Both the position numbers and the translations under genes were made by a program. Positions 6,144 through 13,811 of a DNA stretch of 13,811 bases are shown one piece after another. Numbering within the stretch: the stretch's first letter is position 1; every line of letters starts with the position of its first letter. This stretch comes from Lachnospiraceae bacterium (GTDB taxonomy: Bacteria > Bacillota_A > Clostridia > Lachnospirales > Lachnospiraceae). The notes under the pieces were generated by a model. It did not search any database. It was not told where the DNA came from and saw only the letters and a program-made list of their open reading frames with translations. Location of the stretch: assembly GCA_017632755.1 (NCBI GenBank), contig JAGBQU010000176.1:1-13811 (forward strand), read 5' to 3'.

Positions 6144-7628
6144 TTACAGATTCGTGTATCCCATCAGCGATTCATCCACCTGCTTTGCCGCATTGCGACC
6201 TTCCGAGATGGCCCATACGACCAGGGATTGTCCTCTATGCATATCTCCTGCGGTAAACACGCGCTCCTGACTGGTCTGATAAGACCCCGGCTCGGTCTTT
6301 ACGTTCGACCTGCCGTCACACTCCACGCCCATGGTTTCCGTCACATAGCTCTCCGATCCGAGGAATCCTGCGGCGATCAGCACAAGATCAGCATTCACCG
6401 TCTCCTCCGTCCCTGCCACCGGCACCATATTCATGCGTTTAGTCTTTTGGTCAAACTCCGGCTTTAACGATACCAGCTTTGCGCCGTTGACACATCCGGC
6501 ATCATCCATCGTAAACTCCGTCACGGTCGTCTGATATTTGCGGGGGTCTTTGCCAAAAACGGCGATAGCCTCTTCCTGACCGTAATCTGTCTTTAGCACT
6601 TTCGGCCACTCCGGCCAGGGATTACTCTCCAGTCTCGCCTTTGGCGGCATCGGCATCATCTCCAGCTGCAGAACGCTTTTTGCCCCCAGGCGGATCGCTG
6701 TACCGACACAATCATTTCCCGTGTCACCGCCGCCGATCACCAGCACATGTTTATCTTTTGCAAGCCCATACGGAACATTTTTAAAATCACTGTCCAAAAG
6801 TTGCTGTGTCACCTTCTTGAGAAAGTCCACTGCAAAGTAGATCCCTTTCGCCTCTCTGCCCGGCACCTTGATATCTCTCGGGTTTGAAGCCCCACCTGCC
6901 AGTATGACTCTGTCATACTGCTTTTGCAGCTCCTCTCCGGTGATGTCCACACCTACATTGGTATTGCAGATAAATGTGATCCCGGATTCCTCCATGAGCT
7001 TTACCCTGCGGTCGATCACGGACTTATCCAGCTTCATGTTCGGGATCCCATACCGCAAAAGGCCTCCGACCCTGTCACTTCTCTCATATACCGTGACGCT
7101 GTGCCCTCTCTTGTTCAATTGCATCGCTGCCGCAAGGCCGGAAGGTCCGCTTCCGACAACGGCGATCTTTTTACCGGTCCGGTTCTTCGGTTTGTCGGCA
7201 GCAACAAGCCCATGTTCAAATGCATACTCGATCACGGATTTCTCATTTTCCTTGGTGGAAACCGGCTGCATCTGCATGCCGCAGGTGCAGGCAGCCTCAC
7301 AGAGCGCAGGGCATACCCGGGAGGTAAACTCCGGGAAGCAATGCGTCTTGGATAGCCGGTTATAAGCCTGCTCAAAATTCCCCTGATATACCAGATCGTT
7401 CATCTCCGGAACCAGATTGTGCAGCGGGCACCCCGAAGCCATGCCGGCGATCATGGTACCGGCCTGACAAAACGGAACACCACAGTCCATGCATCGCGCA
7501 GCCTGCACCTGTTGCTCATGAAGCGGCAGTCTCGCGTGAAACTCCTCAAAGTTTTTAATCCTCTCAAGGGCAGGGGTTTCCGGCCCGTTTTTTCTATCAT
7601 ATTCTAAAAATCCACTTGCCTTAGCCAC
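6144..7628 (-). CDS. gltD: Glutamate synthase (NADPH-type), small subunit
   Basis: Supplies electrons from NAD(P)H through FAD and iron-sulfur clusters to the large subunit, which makes two glutamates from glutamine and 2-oxoglutarate. The 494-residue length is normal for the family. The N-terminal iron-sulfur region (about 20-125) holds C46, C49, C54, C67, C106, C110, C114 and C116. The FAD site is GSGPSG (159-164) followed by YERSDRVGGLLRYGIP, the NAD(P)H site is GGGDTG (299-304), and the conserved end is FTAGDMHRGQSLVVWAISEG. The GTG start at 7626-7628 has AGGAGGG six bases upstream, overlapping the gltB stop, so translation is coupled to the large subunit. No terminator follows; the gap to asnB contains the inverted-repeat element. 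Related small-subunit-like flavoproteins serve other partners, but adjacency to gltB settles the role. Confidence 0.97.
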   Translation of the reverse strand: MAKASGFLEYDRKNGPETPALERIKNFEEFHARLPLHEQQVQAARCMDCGVPFCQAGTMIAGMASGCPLHNLVPEMNDLVYQGNFEQAYNRLSKTHCFPEFTSRVCPALCEAACTCGMQMQPVSTKENEKSVIEYAFEHGLVAADKPKNRTGKKIAVVGSGPSGLAAAMQLNKRGHSVTVYERSDRVGGLLRYGIPNMKLDKSVIDRRVKLMEESGITFICNTNVGVDITGEELQKQYDRVILAGGASNPRDIKVPGREAKGIYFAVDFLKKVTQQLLDSDFKNVPYGLAKDKHVLVIGGGDTGNDCVGTAIRLGAKSVLQLEMMPMPPKARLESNPWPEWPKVLKTDYGQEEAIAVFGKDPRKYQTTVTEFTMDDAGCVNGAKLVSLKPEFDQKTKRMNMVPVAGTEETVNADLVLIAAGFLGSESYVTETMGVECDGRSNVKTEPGSYQTSQERVFTAGDMHRGQSLVVWAISEGRNAAKQVDESLMGYTNL

Positions 7629-7641
7629 GATAATCCCTCCT
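7629..7641 (-). promoter_or_regulatory. Ribosome site of gltD overlapping the gltB stop
   Basis: AGGAGGG (7635-7641, minus strand) sits six bases before the GTG start and shares bases with the gltB stop codon TAG (7640-7642). This is the usual arrangement for translational coupling and near-equal subunit output. Confidence 0.85.
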
Positions 7642-10600
7642 ATGCTCTCTTTTCTCCGATACTTGCATAAAACGCCTCGATCTGCGCTTCCTCTCTGCTC
7701 ATTCCCTGCTCCTCAAAGCCGGCTGAAACACTCATCAGCTCCTTGTAATCCGCAGGAATGATCTTTTTAAACTTCGGCAGATATTCTGCGAAATGTGCAA
7801 GGACATCTTTTCCCTTTTTGGAGTCTGTGGCAGCCACATGTGCCTCGATCATCTTGCGAAGCTCTTCCTGATCGAATTTATTCTCCACTTTTTCCATCAG
7901 AACCAGTTCTTTGTTCAGGTTTCTGTACAGATGATTGTTCTCATCCAGAACGTAGGCGATACCGCCGCTCATACCTGCCGCAAAGTTTTTATCCGTCGGT
8001 CCTAGCACAACTACCTTGCCACCCGTCATATACTCACAGCCATGTTCTCCGACACCTTCCACCACGGCAATAGCACCGGAATTTCTGACACAGAAACGCT
8101 CTCCCGCACGTCCTGCAAAGTATGCCTCCCCGGAGGTTGCTCCGTAGAGCGCCACATTTCCGATCAGAATATTATCATGAGGCTCATACTTGACCTGCTT
8201 AGGCGCATGGACGATCAGTTTGCCACCCGAGAGACCCTTACCGATATAATCGTTGCTGTCGCCGGTCAGATGCAGTGTCACGCCCTTGGGAAGGAACGCG
8301 CCAAAGCTCTGTCCGCCGGCACCGCTACAATCGATCGTGACCGTGTCATCCTCCAGTCCTTCCGGATGGAGTCTGGTAAGCTGTGCTCCCGTCAGTGTTC
8401 CGAAGGTGCGGTCAATATTGGAGAGTGTGATCGCAAAGTGCTTTTTCTCACCTTTCTCAAGCGCTGCTTTCATCTCTTTTTTCTTCAGCAGCACTGCCTC
8501 GTCCTTGACATCACCCAGCTTGAAATCATAGGCATGCTTCGGATCAAAAACCTTGCTCTCTCCCGCGATCTCATCATCCTGCAAAAGAATCCTTCCAAGA
8601 TCGATCTTTGCGGCATTTCCTATCAGATGCTCTTTTTTCTTTAACAGATCGGTTCTGCCGACCAGTTCATCAATGGAGCGCACACCGAGCTTTGCCATAT
8701 ATTCTCTCAGCTGTCTTGCGATAAAGCGCATGAAATTCTCTACGTATTCCGGCTTCCCGATAAAACGCTTACGAAGCTCCGGATTCTGTGTAGCGATACC
8801 CATCGGACAGGTATCGAGATTGCAGACACGCATCATAACGCAGCCGAGCGTTACAAGCGGAGCCGTGGCAAATCCAAACTCTTCTGCTCCCAGGATCGCA
8901 GCGATCGCAACGTCACGTCCGCTCATCAGCTTGCCGTCCGTCTCGATCATCACGCGATTCCTCAGACCGTTGGCAATCAACGTCTGATGTGCCTCTGCAA
9001 GGCCGAGTTCCCACGGAAGACCTGCGTTGTGAATGGAACTGAGCGGTGCAGCTCCCGTACCGCCGTCGTAGCCTGAGATCAGGATCACGCTTGCACCCGC
9101 CTTGGCCACGCCGGCCGCAACCGTTCCCACGCCGGCCTCAGAGACAAGCTTCTCAGATATCCTCGCATTTTTATTTGCATTCTTCAGATCGTAGATCAGC
9201 TGTGACAGATCCTCGATCGAATAAATATCATGATGCGGCGGAGGCGAGATCAGGCTCACACCCGGTGTGGAGTGTCTCGTCTTTGCAATCCAGGGATATA
9301 CCTTCTTTGCGGGAAGATGTCCGCCCTCTCCCGGTTTTGCACCCTGCGCCATCTTGATCTGGATCTCCTTTGCGCTCACCAGATATTTGCTCGTCACACC
9401 GAAGCGGCCGCTTGCAACCTGCTTGATCGCAGAGCTTCTGTCATTCTTTGTTCCGGCTGTGGCAAGCCGTTCGTCACTCTCGCCGCCCTCACCACTGTTT
9501 GACTTTCCCTGCAGGTGGTTCATGGCGATCGCCAGTGCCTCATGCGCCTCCTCGGAGATGGATCCGTAGGACATCGCACCCGTCTTAAACCGCTTTACGA
9601 TCTCATCCTCGCTCTCCACCTCAGAAAGATCAACGCCCTGCGCGGGATAATTAAAATCCATCAGACTCCTTAAATATCCGCTCTGCTCCTCGTCGATCAT
9701 CTTTGTATACTCGACAAACTTGTCATAATTCCCTTCTCGGGTAGCTGCCTGCAGCATATGGATCGTTCTGGGATTGTAGCGATGCTCCTCTCCCTGACTG
9801 CGCATCTTGTGACGTCCCATTGCCGTAAAGGTCAGATCACTCTCGAGACCAAGCGGATCAAATGCTTTGGAATGCTGCTCATCTGTGGCTCTGGCGATAT
9901 CCTCGAGCGTTATGCCGCCGATCCTGCTCACTGTTCCCGTGAAATACTTATCTATGACCTCCTTTGAGATACCGATTGCCTCAAAGATCTTGCTTCCCTG
10001 ATAAGACTGGATGGTGGAAATTCCCATCTTGGAAGCGATCTTGACGATACCATGCAAAATGGCGTGATCATAATCGTCTACCGCTGCATAGTAATCTTTA
10101 TTCAAAATGTCTTCCTCTATGAGCTGGGCGATGGTTGCATGCGCGAGATAAGGGTTTACGGCGCTTGCACCATAGCCGAGCAGTGTGGCAAAATGATGCA
10201 CCTCTCTCGGTTCTGCCGATTCAAGGATCAAGGACATAGCCGTACATTTCTTGGTCTGTACCAGATGCTTGTGCACTGCTGCAACGGCCAGAAGCGACGG
10301 AAGTGCAACGTGGTTCTCATCTACGCCGCGGTCCGACAACACAAGCACGGTAGCACCGTCCCGGTACGCCTTATCCACCTGAACAAAAATATGCTCGAGC
10401 ACTCTCTCGATCGGGGTGCTTTTATAAAAAATGATCGGCACCTTTGCGACCTTGAAGCCACTTTTTTTCATAGAGTATATCTTTAACATATCCAGATCTG
10501 TCAGGATCGGATTCTCGATCTTTAGCATCTGGCAGTTTTCCGGCTGTTCCTCAAGCAGATTGCCGTTTTTTCCCACATATACCGTCGTGGAAGTGACGAT

Positions 10601-12193
10601 CTTTTCACGGATCGCATCGATCGGCGGATTGGTCACCTGTGCAAAGAGCTGTTTAAAATAGTAAAACAGCGGCTGATACTGCTTTGAAAGCACGGCGATC
10701 GGAGTATCGATACCCATGGAACCGATCTGCTCACTGCCGTTAAGCGCCATGGAATAGATGCCGTTTCGATATTCCTCATAGGTATATCCGAAAGCTCTCT
10801 GCAGTTTGGCTCTCTCTTCACTGCTATAGGCGATGATCTTCTCATTCGGGATCTTCAGTTCCCGGAGCGTGAGCAAATTGTTGTCAAGCCACTCTCCGTA
10901 AGGCTCCTTGTGTGCGTAGGTCTCTTTTAATTCCTCATCTGATCTCACCTTTCCCAAAATGGTATCCACAAGCAGCATCTTGCCCGGATGCAGTCTCTCT
11001 TTGCAGACAATATGTGCCTCATCCAGATCCAGAACACCTACCTCTGAGGAGAGGATCAGCCGGTCATCATCCATAATATAGTATCTGGAGGGACGCAGAC
11101 CGTTGCGATCCAGAATGGCACCCAGCACATCCCCATCGGAAAACAGGATGGATGCAGGGCCATCCCATGGCTCCATCATCGTTGCATAATACTGGTAAAA
11201 ATCTCTTCCCTCCTGCGAGATCGTATCATTGTGTGACCACGGCTCCGGGATCATGATCATGGCTGCGAGCGGCAGCTCCATTCCGCTCATCATAAGAAAC
11301 TCAAGCGTATTGTCAAGCATGGAGGAATCGGATCCGTTCGTATTGACCACGGGCAGCACCTTGGTAAAATCATCATCGGTGAGTTTGAGCGATGTCATCG
11401 TCTCCTCACGTGCCAGCATCTTATCCGCATTTCCCTTGATCGTGTTGATCTCTCCGTTATGTACGATCAGGCGGTTTGGATGCGCTCTCTCCCAGCTCGG
11501 ATTCGTGTTCGTGGAAAAGCGGGAATGCACCGTAGCGATGGCCGATTCGTAATCCGCATCCTGCAGATCCAAAAAGAAGATCCTAAGCTGATCTACCAGA
11601 AACATACCCTTATATACGATGGTCCTTGAAGAAAGCGACGGCACATACGTATTGTTGTTGCTCTGTTCAAAGACGCGTCTTACCACATACAGCTTGCGAT
11701 CAAAATCGATGCCCTTTTCCACGTTCTCCGGTTTTTGTACAAAGCCCTGATAAATCGCAGGCATGCAGGTAAGCGCTTTTTCTCCGAGCACCTGGGGTGC
11801 TGTCGGCACCTCGCGCCAGCCAAGGAACTCCATCTCCTCTTTCTCCACAATGACCTCAAACATTTTCATTGCCTGACTTCTCTTGATCTCATCCTGCGGG
11901 AAGAAGAACATGCCGACACCATACTCCCGCTCGTTGCCGATCGCAATGCCAAGCCGTTTACATTCCTTTTGAAAGAAACGGTGTGAGATCTGGGTGAGGA
12001 TACCCACGCCGTCACCGGTCTTTCCCTCGGCATCCTTACCGGCCCTGTGCTCGAGATTCTCAACAATACGCAGTGCGTCTGCCACAATCTGATGGCTTTT
12101 TTTGCCCTTTATGTTTGCAACCGCACCGATACCGCAATTATCATGCTCAAAGCTTTTATCATACAAACCATTCTGTAAAATATTCTGATTCAT
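7640..12193 (-). CDS. gltB: Glutamate synthase, large subunit
   Basis: Hydrolyses glutamine, channels the ammonia and forms glutamate from 2-oxoglutarate on FMN. The 1517-residue length is normal. The start is set at the ATG of MNQNILQNGLYD (12191-12193), because AGGAGG lies eight bases upstream; the in-frame ATG at 12217 lies inside the end of pyrG and ahead of that site. C20 in HDNCGIG is the class II amidotransferase nucleophile, so about 19 residues would be removed as a propeptide. The amidotransferase domain (about 20-420) contains HSRFSTNTNPSW and HNGEINT. A central domain follows, then the FMN synthase domain starting near AMSYGSIS (873-880) with GGTGAAP (1044-1050). The 3Fe-4S cysteines are C1118, C1124 and C1129. 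The C-terminal part (about 1260-1430) is a GXGXG-type beta-helix (GAGGQSFGAF, GLSGG). It sits 16 bases after pyrG and 11 before gltD. All key residues are present. Confidence 0.98.
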   Translation of the reverse strand: MNQNILQNGLYDKSFEHDNCGIGAVANIKGKKSHQIVADALRIVENLEHRAGKDAEGKTGDGVGILTQISHRFFQKECKRLGIAIGNEREYGVGMFFFPQDEIKRSQAMKMFEVIVEKEEMEFLGWREVPTAPQVLGEKALTCMPAIYQGFVQKPENVEKGIDFDRKLYVVRRVFEQSNNNTYVPSLSSRTIVYKGMFLVDQLRIFFLDLQDADYESAIATVHSRFSTNTNPSWERAHPNRLIVHNGEINTIKGNADKMLAREETMTSLKLTDDDFTKVLPVVNTNGSDSSMLDNTLEFLMMSGMELPLAAMIMIPEPWSHNDTISQEGRDFYQYYATMMEPWDGPASILFSDGDVLGAILDRNGLRPSRYYIMDDDRLILSSEVGVLDLDEAHIVCKERLHPGKMLLVDTILGKVRSDEELKETYAHKEPYGEWLDNNLLTLRELKIPNEKIIAYSSEERAKLQRAFGYTYEEYRNGIYSMALNGSEQIGSMGIDTPIAVLSKQYQPLFYYFKQLFAQVTNPPIDAIREKIVTSTTVYVGKNGNLLEEQPENCQMLKIENPILTDLDMLKIYSMKKSGFKVAKVPIIFYKSTPIERVLEHIFVQVDKAYRDGATVLVLSDRGVDENHVALPSLLAVAAVHKHLVQTKKCTAMSLILESAEPREVHHFATLLGYGASAVNPYLAHATIAQLIEEDILNKDYYAAVDDYDHAILHGIVKIASKMGISTIQSYQGSKIFEAIGISKEVIDKYFTGTVSRIGGITLEDIARATDEQHSKAFDPLGLESDLTFTAMGRHKMRSQGEEHRYNPRTIHMLQAATREGNYDKFVEYTKMIDEEQSGYLRSLMDFNYPAQGVDLSEVESEDEIVKRFKTGAMSYGSISEEAHEALAIAMNHLQGKSNSGEGGESDERLATAGTKNDRSSAIKQVASGRFGVTSKYLVSAKEIQIKMAQGAKPGEGGHLPAKKVYPWIAKTRHSTPGVSLISPPPHHDIYSIEDLSQLIYDLKNANKNARISEKLVSEAGVGTVAAGVAKAGASVILISGYDGGTGAAPLSSIHNAGLPWELGLAEAHQTLIANGLRNRVMIETDGKLMSGRDVAIAAILGAEEFGFATAPLVTLGCVMMRVCNLDTCPMGIATQNPELRKRFIGKPEYVENFMRFIARQLREYMAKLGVRSIDELVGRTDLLKKKEHLIGNAAKIDLGRILLQDDEIAGESKVFDPKHAYDFKLGDVKDEAVLLKKKEMKAALEKGEKKHFAITLSNIDRTFGTLTGAQLTRLHPEGLEDDTVTIDCSGAGGQSFGAFLPKGVTLHLTGDSNDYIGKGLSGGKLIVHAPKQVKYEPHDNILIGNVALYGATSGEAYFAGRAGERFCVRNSGAIAVVEGVGEHGCEYMTGGKVVVLGPTDKNFAAGMSGGIAYVLDENNHLYRNLNKELVLMEKVENKFDQEELRKMIEAHVAATDSKKGKDVLAHFAEYLPKFKKIIPADYKELMSVSAGFEEQGMSREEAQIEAFYASIGEKRA

Positions 12194-12207
12194 CTTTATT
12201 TCCTCCT
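12194..12207 (-). promoter_or_regulatory. Ribosome site fixing the gltB start
   Basis: AGGAGG (12202-12207, minus strand) lies just after the pyrG stop (12210-12212) and eight bases before ATG at 12191-12193. It falls within codons of the longer frame, so that frame's upstream ATG at 12215-12217 is unlikely to be used. Confidence 0.88.
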
Positions 12208-12209
12208 GA

Positions 12210-13811
12210 CTATGCATGCATCTTTTCCCTTACATAATTGTCCGCCGCTGCCACAAACCCCTTAAACAGCGGATGTGCCATATTCGGCCTTGACTTAAAT
12301 TCCGGATGCGCCTGTGTCGCAATAAAGAACGGGTGCTCCGGGAGTTCGATCATCTCCACGATCTTTCCATCCGGTGATATGCCGGGCATCCGCATTCCAT
12401 GCTCACTGAGTATCTCCCGGTAATCATTGTTCACCTCATATCTATGTCTGTGTCTCTCCGAGATCGTATTCTTTCCATATAACTTCTCTGCCAGCGAACC
12501 GGGCGAAAGCTCACAGGGATAAGCACCCAGCCGCAGCGTTCCTCCCAGATTTTCCACCCCGTTTTGTTCCGGCATCAGTGCGATGACCGGATCAGGGGTA
12601 TGCTCATCGAATTCTATGCTGGCGGCGTCTGTCAGTCCTGCCACATTTCTCGCAAACTCCACGATTGCGAGCTGCATACCAAGGCAGATGCCCAGAAACG
12701 GAATGTTTGCTTCCCTCGCGAAATGGATCGCCTCGATCTTTCCCTCCGTGCCACGCTGACCGAAACCACCGGGCACTAAAATGCCGTCCATCCTGCCGAG
12801 CAGCTCTGCCGCGTTTTCTCTCGTCACATCCTCCGACTCGATCCAATGGATCTTCACATTCACTCTGTTGGCGATACCGCCGTGCCTGAGGGCTTCCGCA
12901 ACGCTGAGGTAAGCATCATGCAATGCCACATACTTACCCACAATAGCGATGTCAACCACATCGGATGCTTCCTTCATATTGACGAGCATCTCATTCCAGT
13001 CCGTCAGATCCGGCTCTCCGCACTCGATATGTAAGCAGTCACACACGGCCTTTGCCAGATGCTCCCGCTCCATCATGATCGGAACCTCATACAGGGACTC
13101 GGCATCGAGATTTTGCAATACATGCTCCTTTTTTACATTACAAAAAAGTGCCAGCTTCTTTCGTATATCTTCATCGAGCGGATAATCCGACCGGCAGACC
13201 AGAATATCCGGCCAGATTCCCATGCTCTGGAGTGTCTTGACACTCATCTGTGTCGGCTTGGTCTTCATCTCACCGGATGCCTTCAGATACGGGATCAACG
13301 AGACAAGGATGATCACGGCATTCTCTCTTCCCACTTCTGCCTGAAACTGCCGGATTGCTTCCAGGAAAGGCTGGCTTTCGATATCGCCCACCGTGCCTCC
13401 CACCTCGATAATGGTGATCTCCTTATCCGAATCGGACTTAGCTTTGTGAAATCTGCTTTTGATCTCGTTGGTGATATGCGGGATCACCTGAACGGTACCG
13501 CCGCCGTAATCCCCATGTCTCTCTTTATTTAAAACCGACCAGTATATTTTTCCTGTCGTTACATTGGAATTCCGATTCAGGCTCTCATCAATGAAACGTT
13601 CATAATGTCCCAGATCCAGATCTGTCTCCGTCCCGTCATCGGTAACAAACACTTCTCCGTGCTGGATGGGATTCATCGTTCCCGGATCCATATTGATATA
13701 AGGGTCGAACTTCTGCATGGTAATGTGGTAGCCTCTGGCCTTAAGCAGCCTGCCCAAAGATGCTGCCGTGATCCCTTTTCCCAGACCGGAGACAACGCCG
13801 CCGGTCACAAA
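12210..13811 (-). CDS. pyrG: CTP synthase, partial at the N-terminus
   Basis: Converts UTP to CTP with ATP and glutamine, the last step of de novo CTP formation. The gene runs off the right edge. The visible sequence begins F-V-T-G-G, and CTP synthases usually start only about six to eight residues earlier (M-x-K-Y-I-F-V-T-G-G), so just the first few codons are missing and the GTG at 13806-13808 is an internal Val codon. Counting that Val as 1, the synthetase domain shows the P-loop SGLGKG (7-12), [13 protein letters not shown] (33-45) and [11 protein letters not shown] (135-145). The class I amidotransferase domain shows VPGGFGQRG (345-353), the nucleophile C375 in GICLGMQ, and H501 and E503 in HPEFKSRP. 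The visible 533 residues match the normal length. It is followed 16 bases later by gltB. Its promoter and any leader lie outside the window, so its regulation cannot be judged. Confidence 0.98.
   Translation of the reverse strand, partial: FVTGGVVSGLGKGITAASLGRLLKARGYHITMQKFDPYINMDPGTMNPIQHGEVFVTDDGTETDLDLGHYERFIDESLNRNSNVTTGKIYWSVLNKERHGDYGGGTVQVIPHITNEIKSRFHKAKSDSDKEITIIEVGGTVGDIESQPFLEAIRQFQAEVGRENAVIILVSLIPYLKASGEMKTKPTQMSVKTLQSMGIWPDILVCRSDYPLDEDIRKKLALFCNVKKEHVLQNLDAESLYEVPIMMEREHLAKAVCDCLHIECGEPDLTDWNEMLVNMKEASDVVDIAIVGKYVALHDAYLSVAEALRHGGIANRVNVKIHWIESEDVTRENAAELLGRMDGILVPGGFGQRGTEGKIEAIHFAREANIPFLGICLGMQLAIVEFARNVAGLTDAASIEFDEHTPDPVIALMPEQNGVENLGGTLRLGAYPCELSPGSLAEKLYGKNTISERHRHRYEVNNDYREILSEHGMRMPGISPDGKIVEMIELPEHPFFIATQAHPEFKSRPNMAHPLFKGFVAAADNYVREKMHA

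Noticed and set aside
12191..12217. gltB start at 12217 overlapping pyrG
   Set aside because: The AGGAGG site lies downstream of that ATG and is well spaced for the ATG at 12193.
13806..13808. GTG at 13808 as the true pyrG start
   Set aside because: It corresponds to the Val of the conserved F-V-T-G-G near the N-terminus, and the frame stays open to the edge with Phe before it.

Overview
This window reads as a chromosomal stretch of ordinary metabolism from a Gram-positive clostridial bacterium (Bacillota, probably Lachnospiraceae). The pointers are strong AGGAGG-type ribosome sites, a textbook sigma-A promoter, intermediate base composition, and the membrane-spanning SbcC-like ATPase paired with an SbcD-like nuclease, an arrangement I associate with Bacillota (YhaN/YhaO). 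The genus assignment is inference. All six clear genes lie on the minus strand, so transcription runs from high to low coordinates.

Right part (13811 to 6144): a compact cluster of pyrG (CTP synthase, N-terminus cut by the window edge), gltB and gltD (large and small subunits of NADPH-type glutamate synthase). Gaps are 16 and 11 bases, and the Shine-Dalgarno of gltD overlaps the stop of gltB, so the three are probably one transcript with coupled translation. The gltB start is best placed at 12193, which puts the catalytic Cys at residue 20 after a short propeptide.

Middle (6143 to 4264): a 238-base gap holds a 15-base-period repeat and a 141-bp nested inverted repeat that can fold into a long hairpin. 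Then comes asnB (glutamine-dependent asparagine synthetase), starting at the Met-Cys pair at 5905 and ending in a strong intrinsic terminator (4264-4292). CTP synthase, glutamate synthase and asparagine synthetase all use the glutamine amide, so the cluster groups glutamine-consuming enzymes.

Left part (4263 to 291): a separate unit with its own promoter (TTGACT-17-TATGAT, 4083-4111) and a leader that can pair next to its ribosome site. It encodes an SbcD-like metallophosphoesterase and an SbcC/YhaN-like ATPase that overlap by four bases (GTGA). The ATPase has two predicted membrane helices in the middle of its coiled coil and no CXXC zinc hook. Bases 1-290 hold no gene I can support, only two modest inverted repeats and a doubtful reading frame. 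I found no RNA gene, CRISPR array, complete insertion sequence or defence system. The best candidate for something under-described is the inverted-repeat element between gltD and asnB.
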